From Pelargonium nanum (taxonomy: Eukaryota; Streptophyta; Magnoliopsida; Geraniales; Geraniaceae), in NCBI GenBank assembly GCA_036897485.1, contig JAYMTF010001801.1, positions 1 through 21,230 on the forward strand: 21,230 nt of DNA, written 5' to 3'. The notes beneath the pieces are model-generated. The model ran no database searches. It worked only from the letters and a program-made list of their open reading frames with translations, and was not told the origin of the DNA. Position 1 is the stretch's first letter; the number at the start of each line of letters is the position of its first letter. Below, piece after piece: positions 11,598-20,938 of the stretch. Both the position numbers and the translations under genes were made by a program.

Positions 11598-12130
11598 ATG
11601 GGTGCTATAGTTTTTTCTATTCAATTTGTCTTGAACTCCATATATTGAGAAGATACGGGTAAGGTTTCCAACTCCTTTCCAATGCCTTCTCTAATTTTTT
11701 TTTTCTATAGACCCATGAACGGTCAAGTAAAATAGTCCCTTTAGTATACATTTTGTGCCAAATTGGTACTCAATTTGTTTTTTGTTCCAATTTAGTCCCC
11801 CTTAAATAATATCCAGTAAGGACTAAATTGGTACAAAAATCAAATAGGGGAACAAATTGGCACAAAATAGACTTAATACTATTAGTGTGATTGCACCTGA
11901 CTTGTGATTATATTTGTTTTATCCAGGCGACATTGAAGCTTTTTTTTGGCGAGTTTTGTCGGTAGGTTTCTACATTCATTGCTTGAGAGGTCATTCTTTT
12001 TCTTCTTCCTTTTTGATAACTATTGTCTGGGTCTGAGTTTTTTCTTATTGGTTTGTACTTGGGGGTTGTTCTTTTAGTTTGTTTTGTACATGCCATATGG
12101 TTAACTGGATATATTCTGTAAATAGCTTGC
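11598..12130 (+). other. KA120 3' UTR with a probable 3' UTR intron
   Basis: After the stop codon a strong donor CGG|GTAAGG lies at 11659, and a good acceptor (T-rich tract then ATCCAG) ends at 11926. Together they define a possible 268-nt intron within the 3' UTR. A nearer acceptor (TTTTCTATAG ending 11710) would give only 52 nt, short for a plant intron. The downstream end near 12130 is a guess from TTGTAT/TTTGTAC-like far-upstream signals; no canonical AATAAA was found. Confidence 0.35.
11733..11885. repeat. Imperfect inverted repeat (foldback or MITE-like element)
   Basis: The left arm (about 11733-11803) and right arm (about 11818-11885) are imperfect reverse complements around a ~14-nt loop. 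Matching blocks include GTCC...TTTTGTGCCAAATTGG on the left against CCAATTTGGCACAAAA-type sequence on the right, and CCAATTTAGTCC against GGACTAAATTGG. The element lies inside the proposed 3' UTR intron of KA120. It encodes nothing. It resembles a small non-autonomous foldback transposon, but I cannot assign a family. Confidence 0.65.
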
Positions 12131-13010
12131 TGGTCCTGCCTTGTATTTAAAACGTCAAGGCACTAGGATCGCACAAATTTAGTTTACGGGATCTATGACC
12201 AGTTGAGTGAAACCAAAGTTTCTTGGCAATAGAATAGAAGGAAAAAAAAAAAAAGATGAGGAAATGAAAATGGAGAGACAGTGAGCGAGGTTAGGGCGAT
12301 GAGGAGGGTGGGATTTTTATTTGTTTTTTTTATGTTACTCATTTAAGATTTTGTCTTCATAGTTCCCAGATTTGTTGGGTCTATAAAAGCTTTTGCATTG
12401 TAATATGAAAGAGACTTTATTGTCATTTTTCTTTCTTTTCTGTTGAGTATTTCCAATGTGATTCGATATAGCGTCTTAACTGTATTGTTGCTATTTAGCC
12501 TCAGTTATGGCCATTGTTCAATATGTGATTCAATTTTTATTCTGGAAAAGGTTACACTTGTTAAAAAACTTGGGCTCGTTATAGTTGTAACTTTGTGATT
12601 TTCCTTTTTATTTTATTCACGTACCAAATATGTTGGAAACCATTCACCAATATAGGCCTATGAGATTTTTTTATCCGAGCTCATGGAATCGGCAATTACA
12701 TTAGCTAAAATAGTCATCCAAGGATTATTAAATTGTCAAGGCACATCTCTTTGGATGAGATCATATGTTGGATTCCTACTGAGTTGGGTGGGAAAAAAAG
12801 AGACCACAAGTCCACAAGTATATTTTCACAGCTAAAATTGTCTACATAAATCTATTTTCAAACTGTCTAAAAAATAACATCAAGGAATAGCTTGAAATAG
12901 CGTACTGCATATCCACTAAAAACTCATAGGTAATAAGAATCATTGGCACTAAATTATTCCTTGGCACTCGACAGTCAAAGCGTTTCAAAATTCTCTAAAA
13001 AGCCAAAAAT
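12131..13010. other. Intergenic between the convergent KA120 and RanBP1 genes
   Basis: AT-rich sequence with a poly-A run around 12241-12254. I see no coding region, RNA gene or clear transposon. The minus-strand open frame at 11908-12096 is lysine/arginine/threonine-rich, has no family resemblance, and overlaps the likely KA120 3' UTR. Confidence 0.5.
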
Positions 13011-13079
13011 AAATAGTACAATGATTCTAGGTGTGAGCTAATAAGGCAAAATTAAATAGTACAATGATTCCTAGGTGTG
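13011..13079. repeat. Short tandem duplication of ~25 bp
   Basis: AAATAGTACAATGATTCTAG followed by GTGTG at 13011-13035 recurs at 13054-13079 with one extra C. The offset is 43 bp. It lies downstream of RanBP1 in non-coding DNA. Confidence 0.8.
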
Positions 13080-13199
13080 TGCGGATACAAATCAAAAATG
13101 CAATTTCAAATCATTTAGTATTCTCAATATTATCCAAACGTTTCAATAATAATTAATAAAAGTTGTTGCATGCAAATAAAAACTAGTAGCAACAAAAAT

Positions 13200-13451
13200 G
13201 ACCAATGAAAAAAATGAAACGAAAATTCAGATGGATGGACACAACCTTGCAAGCACTCTTACAAACCAATAAAACCAAAAATGACTGAAAATCTAAAAAC
13301 TGAAACCCAAAATAACAAACAGACCCACCATTACTAATGACCACAGGACACATCAATGACCACCCAAACTAACTTGGAGTACAAATAAAACAACCAAGTC
13401 GCCCTGTAGAGATAAAGATTTAAAATGAAAACTCCACTATTTATGTAGCTC
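13200..13451 (-). other. RanBP1 3' UTR (approximate)
   Basis: Minus-strand sequence immediately after the RanBP1 TAA. On the minus strand it is rich in TTTGT/TTTATT words typical of plant 3' ends. The cleavage site cannot be fixed from sequence alone. Confidence 0.3.
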
Positions 13452-15836
13452 TTAGGCCTCTTTTGTGGTGGATGGCTCGTCTTTCTTGTCTTCTTTCTTA
13501 TCTTCAGCACCTGCTTCATGCTTCTTTTCCTCGGTTTTGACATCATCTCCGACATTCAACTTCTCGAGAAGTCCGGCAGCATCTGAGGCGTCCTTGCTTT
13601 CCTCTTTCTTTCCCTGGCTTTCAGCTACCTCTTGAAACATTTCCATGAAGGTCTTGCAATCTGGACGGGAAAGTAAAAAAAGTATTAGGGTTGAGAAGAT
13701 CTACAAAATTCAAACTGACAGTATTCAATTTACAAACTTAAACTGGCATGTGGACTTGTTTCAAACTTATTCACTACGAGGAACAGGGACAATAAGAAGA
13801 TTTCACAAATTATGAGAAAATCGCCAAAATTGAAGGCTCGACACCATAATAGAGCAGCTGATAATGCAGGAGCAATATGTTTGATTGTCAGATAAAAAGC
13901 AGTTTGTTACTTAAAATTTCTACTTATTCAACTTAGGACGCTTATTGCAAACTCGCTTTCAATGAGAAGCCAATATAAAATTTCCAAATACAATAGCTTA
14001 AAGCTTACAGCAAGGTGGTGCTGTTTTATGATTGAGATGTTAGTTTGTTTTTTCTTTTTCATTTTTGACAATAGATGACAGATCATTTCTTCAATGGTTT
14101 TATATTATGGTTTGTTGCTTAATGATGTTTCTAGTCTTGCTAGTATCAATAAGGGAAGACAATATATTTAATAATTAATAACTGCACTTCTCTTTTCTGA
14201 TGCATGTGATTTGCACTTAAGCCCCAAAAGACCCATGCACCTCAGATGCTCTTTGAACTTTAAAAGCTACAACCATGTCAAATAAAATATCTCCTCTGTG
14301 TTCAAAATGCTTAAGGACCTATTGTGACGTGGCATGGCCCGTCATGTGCTTTGCACTCACGCCCCAAATGGTAAAGGAAGGTCGAAGCCCAAAAGAGTTC
14401 CTAATGGACACGTTGATAACTTAATGGTGCCAAATATAATGCAAAAGGGGTCCAAGGCCTTCCCAAGCATAAAGAGGAAGTAGGTTTTGTGTGCCATAAG
14501 ATATAGATCTGTGATCATAATTGAATAAGATTGCTCAATGAAATGCAACTTAAGCATAACATACTAGTTAAGGGGAGACTTTTCAGGTAAAAAAGTGAAA
14601 AGTATATGGCTATGAAAAGAGAATCAATATCAAGAACCTAACACACAATATAAGCAGAGGGTGTATAACAATCCTCCACTTTCGTAGAATACGGAAAGCA
14701 AAAACAGAAGTACAAACAAATCCTATGTAAAGCATGTGAAGTTCATTTAAAAATAAAATCTGAGAAAAGAGATCATTTCAGATTAACATAACAGCAAGTA
14801 ATTGTAAGAGGCACTCACTCTCCACGGAAGCAAATCTAATGCAGAAAAGTTCATCCTTCAACTCCCCATCTGCATAATCAGCAGCATGCCACACGCAAGA
14901 CTTTTCATTTCCAGCGTGCTCTTGCACGGTCATTGTGGAGATCACTGCAAGTTGTTTACCAACAGGCATTTGGAAATTCAGATGACTAAACAAGCAAAAC
15001 GACCCAAGAGATTGACATTATTCAGAGTTTACAAAGAAAGTGATCCTACATAACTCAGTCTATAATGCTAGGGTTTCTGAAAACTGCATAAAACAAACAC
15101 AATGTAGAAAACAAACATACTTCAGAGTCTATAGAGCTAGAGTTTAAGAGATTTGGATCACAAACACAATCACATACAACATAATTCAGAATCCATAATG
15201 CTAGGGTTTAAGAGATCTAGATCAAAACAAACACAATGTAATACCACATAATTCAGAATCTCTTCAATGCTAGCTTTCATATCAAAAAGAGGTTCAAAAT
15301 TAAAGTAATCATTCAACAATCACATAAAATGCTAGGGTTTAATAAACTATATGCATTTCAATTACAGATAAATCAGTGAAAAAGCAAAAGATCATCAATA
15401 AAAATGAGGAAGATGAACGAAAAACCAGACCTAGATGATTCGCACAGATCTTGAGAGTCTTCGATTGGCGCATAACGAGCCTAACCTTGCCGGACTGCTT
15501 GTGCTTCAAAAGCTTCACAGTACCCGCACCTCTCTCCTTCCACTGATTCCCATCCTTATCGAATCGGTACAGCTTCGCCTTTCTAAAACACTCAAAACAC
15601 AAATCCGATCAGCCAATTACAGCTCAAATCGCACAAAAACAAAATCAAATCAATCACAGACCACCAAAAACAGTAAAAACATACAGATCCAGAAGCGGAT
15701 CTTCGTCTTCTTCGCCAGTTGTGACAGAGACCTCTTCTAACTTGACGATTGGAGCGACTTGTGCTCCAGTATCTTCATCTTCACCTGGAGCGTTCTCTTC
15801 TTCTTCTCTGTTCACTACTGGATCAGAAGTGGCCAT
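13452..15836 (-). CDS. RANBP1: Ran-binding protein 1 (RanBP1), 4 exons, complete
   Basis: Exons in transcript order: 15836-15685, 15582-15431, 14944-14819, 13660-13452. Junctions are in frame and GT-AG; 639 nt give 212 aa. Residues 1-50 are acidic ([22 protein letters not shown]). The Ran-binding domain spans roughly 30-158, with WKERG at 65-69, VKLLKHK at 73-79, and [12 protein letters not shown] at 89-100, a family signature shared with human RanBP1. [17 protein letters not shown] at 132-148 is also typical. The tail (159-212) is charged and Lys/Glu-rich; GLLEKLNV at 173-180 sits where RanBP1 proteins carry their nuclear export signal. RanBP1 binds RanGTP in the cytosol, promotes RanGAP-stimulated hydrolysis and helps release RanGTP from karyopherins. 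Arabidopsis has three paralogues of 217-228 aa as I recall, so this length is normal. The intron inside codon 51 separates the acidic leader from most of the Ran-binding domain. Confidence 0.95.
14203..14369. repeat. Pair of diverged ~27-bp repeats in RanBP1 intron 3
   Basis: CATGTG(A/C)TTTGCACT followed by a short variable piece and GCCCCAAA occurs at 14203-14229 and 14343-14369. RanBP1 intron 3 (13661-14818, 1158 nt) is the longest of the gene. Its segment of roughly 14200-14480 has a higher GC content than the rest, so an inserted element is possible. No family was recognised. Confidence 0.5.
15048..15290. repeat. Degenerate ~66-bp tandem repeat in RanBP1 intron 2
   Basis: Units starting ACATA(A/C)(T/C)TCAG begin at 15048, 15115, 15179 and 15246, spacings 67, 64 and 67 bp. 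Shared blocks within a unit are TCAGA(G/A)TC, ATAATGCTAGGGTTT and AAACAAACACAATGTA. The last unit is partial. The GCTAGGGTTT word, AAACCCTAGC in gene sense, is telo-box-like; another copy sits downstream at about 15331-15340 outside the strict period. Confidence 0.75.
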
Positions 15837-16010
15837 TTGTGGAGCACAAGATTTGGATTGAACTTCGAATTCGCAGAGAAACGAGAGAGTGAGGAACAGA
15901 GGATGCGTCTGGGTTTTGGCTCTGGAAGCTTCTATGCGTAACTGCGTAGAGACTAGAGAGATGAGCTCTATATACATATAATAAAGGTGCGAGAAACGGC
16001 GCCGTATTTG
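15837..16010 (-). promoter_or_regulatory. RanBP1 core promoter and 5' UTR
   Basis: A TATA box TATATAG lies at 15974-15968 on the minus strand, about 132 bp upstream of the ATG, predicting a 5' UTR of about 100 nt without upstream ATG. A perfect 10-bp palindrome ACGGCGCCGT lies just upstream at 15996-16005 and contains an AACGG core on each strand, a possible Myb-type site. Confidence 0.5.
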
Positions 16011-16800
16011 GGGACTATGTTGGTGAAAAATACGCGACAGGTTGGAAAGATATTTTCTTCTTTTAGTAACTGTTCCGCCTCTGTTTGGCTGCAGAGAAAA
16101 CGCAGGAAAATATAAAAGAAAGTGAGGGTTCAATCAAGAGAAAGAACATACTACTTAAATAAACCATAATATTTAGATATGGAAATTTGGGTTTAGGGAT
16201 GAAAATTACTACTCAATTTACATCCATAAGACTTGTAAGGGCTCATGTGGGTTCGACCAATCCGTATATAATTTTTTTACGGCAAGTTTTTTCTCGAGTA
16301 AATTCGAAGTATGAGTGAACGACCTAATGTAAGTGTCAATTATAGTATGAGTGATTGTAGGTTCGAGTATAAATGGCTGAATATAGTTTTATTATTATTT
16401 AACGTTTGTTTTGAAATTTTGTATAAATGGTCAAGAGCATTTTTACGAGAATATAAGAGTAAATATAAGATTGGCTAGTTTCTTCTACAGAAAAAGTACG
16501 TAAAAGCCTAAGTACGTTTTTGAAGAAGAAAAACGCTCATTTTGAGACAACAGAGTAACATTTAGTGAACCCTAAGTACGCTTCCCAACCCATACCACAC
16601 CTAATTCATAGTACAATCAATCAAAAATAATATATTAACCACAAGTTCGGATTCAAATTGCCCGCTCACAATTTTAATGTTATGAAACTACAGTACTATT
16701 CGGAGTATTGCCCACATACCTGTTTTCTTAATCGGTCAAATGAACAAGGCCACAGATGAATATTGCAATGAACATACATTTAAGACAATATTATTTAAGT
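16011..16800. other. Intergenic between RanBP1 and EBP1, no gene recognised
   Basis: AT-rich DNA. Short repeated words are visible (AGTATGAGTGA near 16308 and 16344; TAAGTACG near 16510 and 16572), but no open frame, hairpin or transposon end that I can support. The distal RanBP1 promoter and the tail of the EBP1 transcript may both reach into it. Confidence 0.45.
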
Positions 16801-16974
16801 TAAAATTTTGCTTTTTTTTGGATTGTTAACAAAAACATTTGGTAGAAAGAAGGTACAGAAATTGGGCAAACCCCAATTTGGTTCTCAATGTCTACAACCT
16901 ATATGGAAATCCAGATACAGAGAGGGTCATCAACAAAAGTACCAAAACTGGAACAAATAAAAAAGAACCATTCT
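16801..16974 (-). other. EBP1 3' UTR (approximate)
   Basis: Minus-strand sequence immediately after the EBP1 TAA at 16977-16975. The left border is arbitrary, set by an AT-rich stretch with AAATAAT near 16790 on the minus strand, a weak poly-A signal. Confidence 0.3.
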
Positions 16975-19900
16975 TTAAGATTCAGCACCATTTGTTGCAT
17001 CCATTGCTTCTTCCGTCGTTTCCCCGGCTTTGTCGCCCTTCTTGCCTGCACAGTTTCGGGAAACAAAAATTAGCAACATTCTCAATAACCAATAGATTAG
17101 ATCATATTTGATCGAGTTTACCTTTCTTTTTCTTCCCACCACCTTTCTTCTTTGTCTTGGTACCCAAAGCTAGCCAAGCCTTGATCTCGGGATCTTCTAT
17201 TGTTTTTGTTGGCTGCAGTTCTTGCAAAGGATGGGATGTGACCCGATCAGACCCATTTGGCATGAGCAAAACTGTGAACTTGATATGAGCAACATAATCA
17301 CCTGCACAAACGCCAAAGTTAGTTTACAAGAAGAAACCAAAACCAATATACAAGATCACAGCTAGTTGAACTAGAGCATCAATTACCAGGCTTTTCATGA
17401 AGAACGGGATATGGTTGCAAGAGCTCGTGATTCACACATTCCACTAGTCCAAGTCTAGCACGCTTCTCTTCCAAAGCCCTATTGAGGAGAGAAAACAAAT
17501 GGTTTTCGAATAAGAAAAGGAACTTGAATGCATATTTTAAAAGCCAAAGAGAGCAACAGATTCGAGACAACAAACCTGGCGGTAAAAGGCATGATAGGGA
17601 ATTTCTGGCTAATTTCACTGAAAATGAACCGAGATGCTTTCATCTTCAAATGATAACTTTTATCCACGGCTCTCTTGTAAATAGTTGTCTGCTTCTCATC
17701 AAGGAGCTTTGGCTGCATTTGAAATATGAGAAATATTGAGGACATGGTAAAGTCATAATGTTTGTAACTTCATAAATATTAACTGCAAATTACCTTGCCA
17801 TCACCTGTACTTGTTACAATGTCAATTGCATAAACTTCATTTTCTTCAAATTCTGCATCATCAACTCTTGTGTCTGGATTGGAGACGCTAAGCACAACCT
17901 TGTTCCCATCTATAACAAATTGTTTGAGCTGGTGACTAAGAACTCCCTCAACAATTTTGCAGTCATATGCAGCAGCAACTTTTTGAATAGCATCTGTCAC
18001 GTCTTTGTTCTGCAATAAAAGATTTAGATTAGCGCCTGTTTAAAACCCATATAATGTCAGATTATAATCAAAACTAGCATCATAGTTCAACTAGCTAAGG
18101 TTTAATATTAGACAACACACAAGTCAGCATTGTAATAGACTATACCAACTACATGTACTATTCATCTTAAAACAATTCAAAACAGTATATATCTATTAGA
18201 GTTTCCTTGATCAAAGGACAATCTGGATGCTGGTCCATCACTTGAAACGTAATCAACATTTAAGGACATTACAGTCTTAAGAATTGACATACTGCACAAC
18301 TCATGAATATAAACAAAGTTTGTTCAAAGAAAAGAAAGCAGTGAGAAACAAATATAAAGACAATAGACATGACAATCTATCAGTGTAACTATGACTAAAA
18401 GAGGCATCATTGGACCTAAACCCATAGCCAACAATTGTCTTCATCATATAGAGATCATGCCAATTAAGAGGATACAGAAAGGATAAAAATGAAGAAAAAA
18501 TTGCTGCAATGAAGGGAGAATACTGCTGACAAAAACAGACATGATGAGCTATCAGTGTAACTATGACAAAAGAAGCATCATTGGATATAAACCCATAGCC
18601 AATAAAAGTCTTCATCATCTAGCAATCATGCCAAACCAAATGCCTAATACAAAGAGCAAAAAATCAACATACATAAACATTTGGAACCAGTGATTGATAA
18701 AAAAAATATTGGCCAGTGAGAGTGCTGTGTCAATTATACAAAAAATAAACATTGACCTTGCTTCAGTCATGGCCGAGCACATTATAGGCAACAGGGAAAA
18801 AGAGGAAATCAAAAACAATACGATCACCTCGGCAAAGTTGCCAATTCACAGTAGAGAGATATTTTGACACAATTGGTAGATCCACAGGGTGTAAAAAAGA
18901 TCATATCAAGTGTAAGCTATATCAATATGATTTATGGAATGTTGGGCATAAAGAGTATGAGTTAATTATGGAAGAATATCAACCCGAATCACCTCAATAA
19001 TAGCCTAGCAAACTATAGGCAACAGGGAAAAAGAGGAAAATCAACAGACAACTGATTACCTCGGCAAAGTTGCCAAACTATTTTACAACAGTAAACTCCT
19101 CAAAACTGAACATACAAATGAAACCAGATAAGACAGACAACTTAACTACCAGAAAGAGAGATAATTTTAGAAGATGTTGACCATATAGAGAAAGAATGAA
19201 ATATGAAAAACATATCACTCAAAAGAATCTCAAACACAGTCAATGTCATTTTGGGCAACAGGGAAAAAGAGGAGAATCAACAAGTACTGATCACCTCGGC
19301 AAAGTTGCCAAACTTTGTTCAGAAAACCTCACACACATCTTCAAAGACATTTCAGCTACCAGAAACAAAAATGAGAACTATGAAGGAGCTCCATTTGGAT
19401 GAGTGATATCATCCCCTATCAGAGTAACTATGACAAAAAGCCACATTTGGATGTTAGTCCATAGCTTTTAAAACAATTCATCATTTAGGGGGCACAGTTA
19501 AGTTGATCGCATTGTTTGCTATTTCCAACAAGACAGAAAAAAAAAAACAAGACAGAAGGGAAGTGGGCATCAAAGTTAGCATTACCAAAAAACCCAGTGT
19601 GCCATAATAACGCAACTGAGGCATTTCAGTGATCACATCGAGCCACATAAACAGTTGGGCAATTACAAAAAAAAAATACTCAAAAAATCAATCAAATAAA
19701 CATTCAACCTTTATCCACAATACAGTGCCATGTAAATATAGGGACGCTACTTAACAAGTGTGGAACAATAGCATGAAAGACAAGCAAAGCCCAAACAAAC
19801 ACATACTACAACAAAAATTTGACACACGATTGAACTCAAAAGCAATAGAAAATGTTACCTTCTTTCCTGGCCTTACTAGCCTTAGAGCTACTTCAGCAGC

Positions 19901-20733
19901 AGTGTTTGCAGCAGCAATTACATCAGCTGCTCTGCCAGTTACAGGGCCATTTTGAATGACATGAGTGTGTGCGACAACGGCAATAAATCCATCAATGTGA
20001 CACCCCATATCACTGCACATAAACACCAACATTTCATTTCAATCACTCATAACAAAGCAACCACAGTAACTAAGCCATGTACCAATATGAAGAGGGAAAT
20101 GAATTGAAGCTTCCAACAGTAACAAAGCATAGCATGTGAGCTTACATCTTGGCAATGTCTCCTTCCTCCAGTGTAGTCTCGTCACTAGCAAGAGGAGAGT
20201 AGTGACAGATAGTGTTGTTTACAGAAATGCAAGTAGGAAAAGCAACACCTCTCTCAATCTTCTTCTTAACATTTTTGTACATATTTCCAGTTTGTCTATA
20301 CCAGATCAAAAACCACAAAAAAAACATCAAAATTTGTATCATTACACTAACACAGCAGAATCTTGATATTAAACTAGAAATTTATAAAAACTTACTCTCC
20401 GATGAATGAATCAGCTTTTTCACAAAGATCAACAATCTTAGCCTTAGGTTTGCACTCAGATACAACCATCTGCAGAGCTCCTGAAATAGTTTTCATTTGT
20501 TAACATCAGTAAGGCAAAAAATGACGAACATAAATCACACATCAAGCTAAAACAAATAAAAATACTGATAAGATCAGCTCAAACTTCACATATTCCATCA
20601 AATACAAACACAAACAAACAAAAAATCAAATTCAACACTCACTGTTTATGATCTCAGCTGCGCTCTTGTACTTGGTGACCACTTCGGGAGAGGAGAGATC
20701 CAACTCCTTCTCCTCTCTCTCATCGTCCGACAT
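16975..20733 (-). CDS. EBP1: EBP1 / PA2G4-like proliferation-associated protein, 9 exons, complete
   Basis: Exons in transcript order: 20733-20643, 20480-20396, 20295-20146, 20012-19859, 18009-17794, 17712-17576, 17478-17387, 17301-17122, 17045-16975. All introns are GT-AG and in frame; 1176 nt give 391 aa, close to Arabidopsis EBP1 (At3g51800). It starts [19 protein letters not shown] and has the M24 pita-bread fold of methionine aminopeptidase 2 (about residues 15-340). Family motifs: [36 protein letters not shown] (109-126), LSHQLKQ (184-190), [12 protein letters not shown] (220-231). Aligned by eye to MetAP2, two metal ligands are replaced (second Asp by Val121, last Glu by Lys316) and one Glu is Asp223; Asp110 and His186 remain, so it is not expected to be a peptidase. 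The Lys-rich tail (357-371) fits RNA/ribosome binding and nucleolar localisation. Plant EBP1 promotes cell growth and organ size and has roles in translation. Confidence 0.96.
18366..18634. repeat. Two ~97-bp direct repeats in EBP1 intron 4
   Basis: Copies at 18366-18463 and 18538-18634, offset 172 bp, share long blocks such as CTATCAGTGTAACTATGAC, GCATCATTGGA and AAACCCATAGCCAA, and the end GTCTTCATCAT...ATCATGCCAA. A third, more decayed partial copy is at about 19417-19474 (CTATCAGAGTAACTATGAC, then a related piece). None has a coding frame conserved between copies. Confidence 0.8.
18784..19313. repeat. Three copies of a ~60-bp module with core GGCAAAGTTGCC in EBP1 intron 4
   Basis: Copies lie at 18784-18845, 19015-19078 and 19254-19313, offsets about 231 and 239 bp. 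Each starts GGCAACAGGGAAAAAGAGGA and ends ACCTCGGCAAAGTTGCCAA; both blocks are identical in all three, while the middle varies. The core GGCAAAGTTGCC (18831-18842, 19063-19074, 19298-19309) is a near-palindrome (GGCAA-AG-TTGCC), and the opening GGCAAC can also pair with the closing GTTGCC. The DNA between copies is far less similar. Confidence 0.85.
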
Positions 20734-20755
20734 CGTCTCGAAGCTCTACAAATGT

Positions 20756-20888
20756 CTGAAAACACAGAAATCCAAACCAAACAATCAAATTAACCTCCAA
20801 AAGAAGCGTATTGAAGTGAGATACAAAGTGCGATTTTTAGTCTCTAGAAAAGTATAGAGAAACAGAGCAAATCGAGAGAGAATCGAAC
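20756..20888 (-). other. Probable 5' UTR intron of EBP1
   Basis: Upstream of the ATG on the minus strand there is an acceptor, T-rich tract then TTTTCAG|ACATTTG, ending at 20756, and a donor CCTG|GTTCGA starting at 20888. This gives a 133-nt intron 22 nt before the start codon. The acceptor is convincing; the donor is weaker. The region has no upstream ATG in gene sense, so translation is unaffected either way. Confidence 0.45.
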
Positions 20889-20938
20889 CAGGTAGAGAAG
20901 TTGACGGAAATGGAGGAAGAAGAGAAGCGGCGAAGCAG

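Noticed and set aside
11698..11710. Acceptor TTTTCTATAG as the end of the 3' UTR intron
   Set aside because: It would leave a 52-nt intron, below the usual plant minimum; the acceptor at 11926 is more plausible.
12378..12388. TATAAAAG as the promoter of an unseen gene
   Set aside because: No open frame or conserved sequence follows it on the plus strand, and such words are expected by chance in AT-rich DNA.
15435..15740. Plus-strand 101-codon frame opposite RanBP1
   Set aside because: It is the antisense shadow of RanBP1 exon 2 and nearby intron sequence.
16839..17111. Plus-strand frame opposite the EBP1 3' end
   Set aside because: It covers the EBP1 last exon and 3' UTR in antisense, with no domain; the minus-strand exon is well supported.
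18301..18827. Two minus-strand frames with hydrophobic stretches inside EBP1 intron 4
   Set aside because: They run through the 97-bp repeats and AT-rich intron. The hydrophobicity follows from T-rich codons, and no family is recognised.
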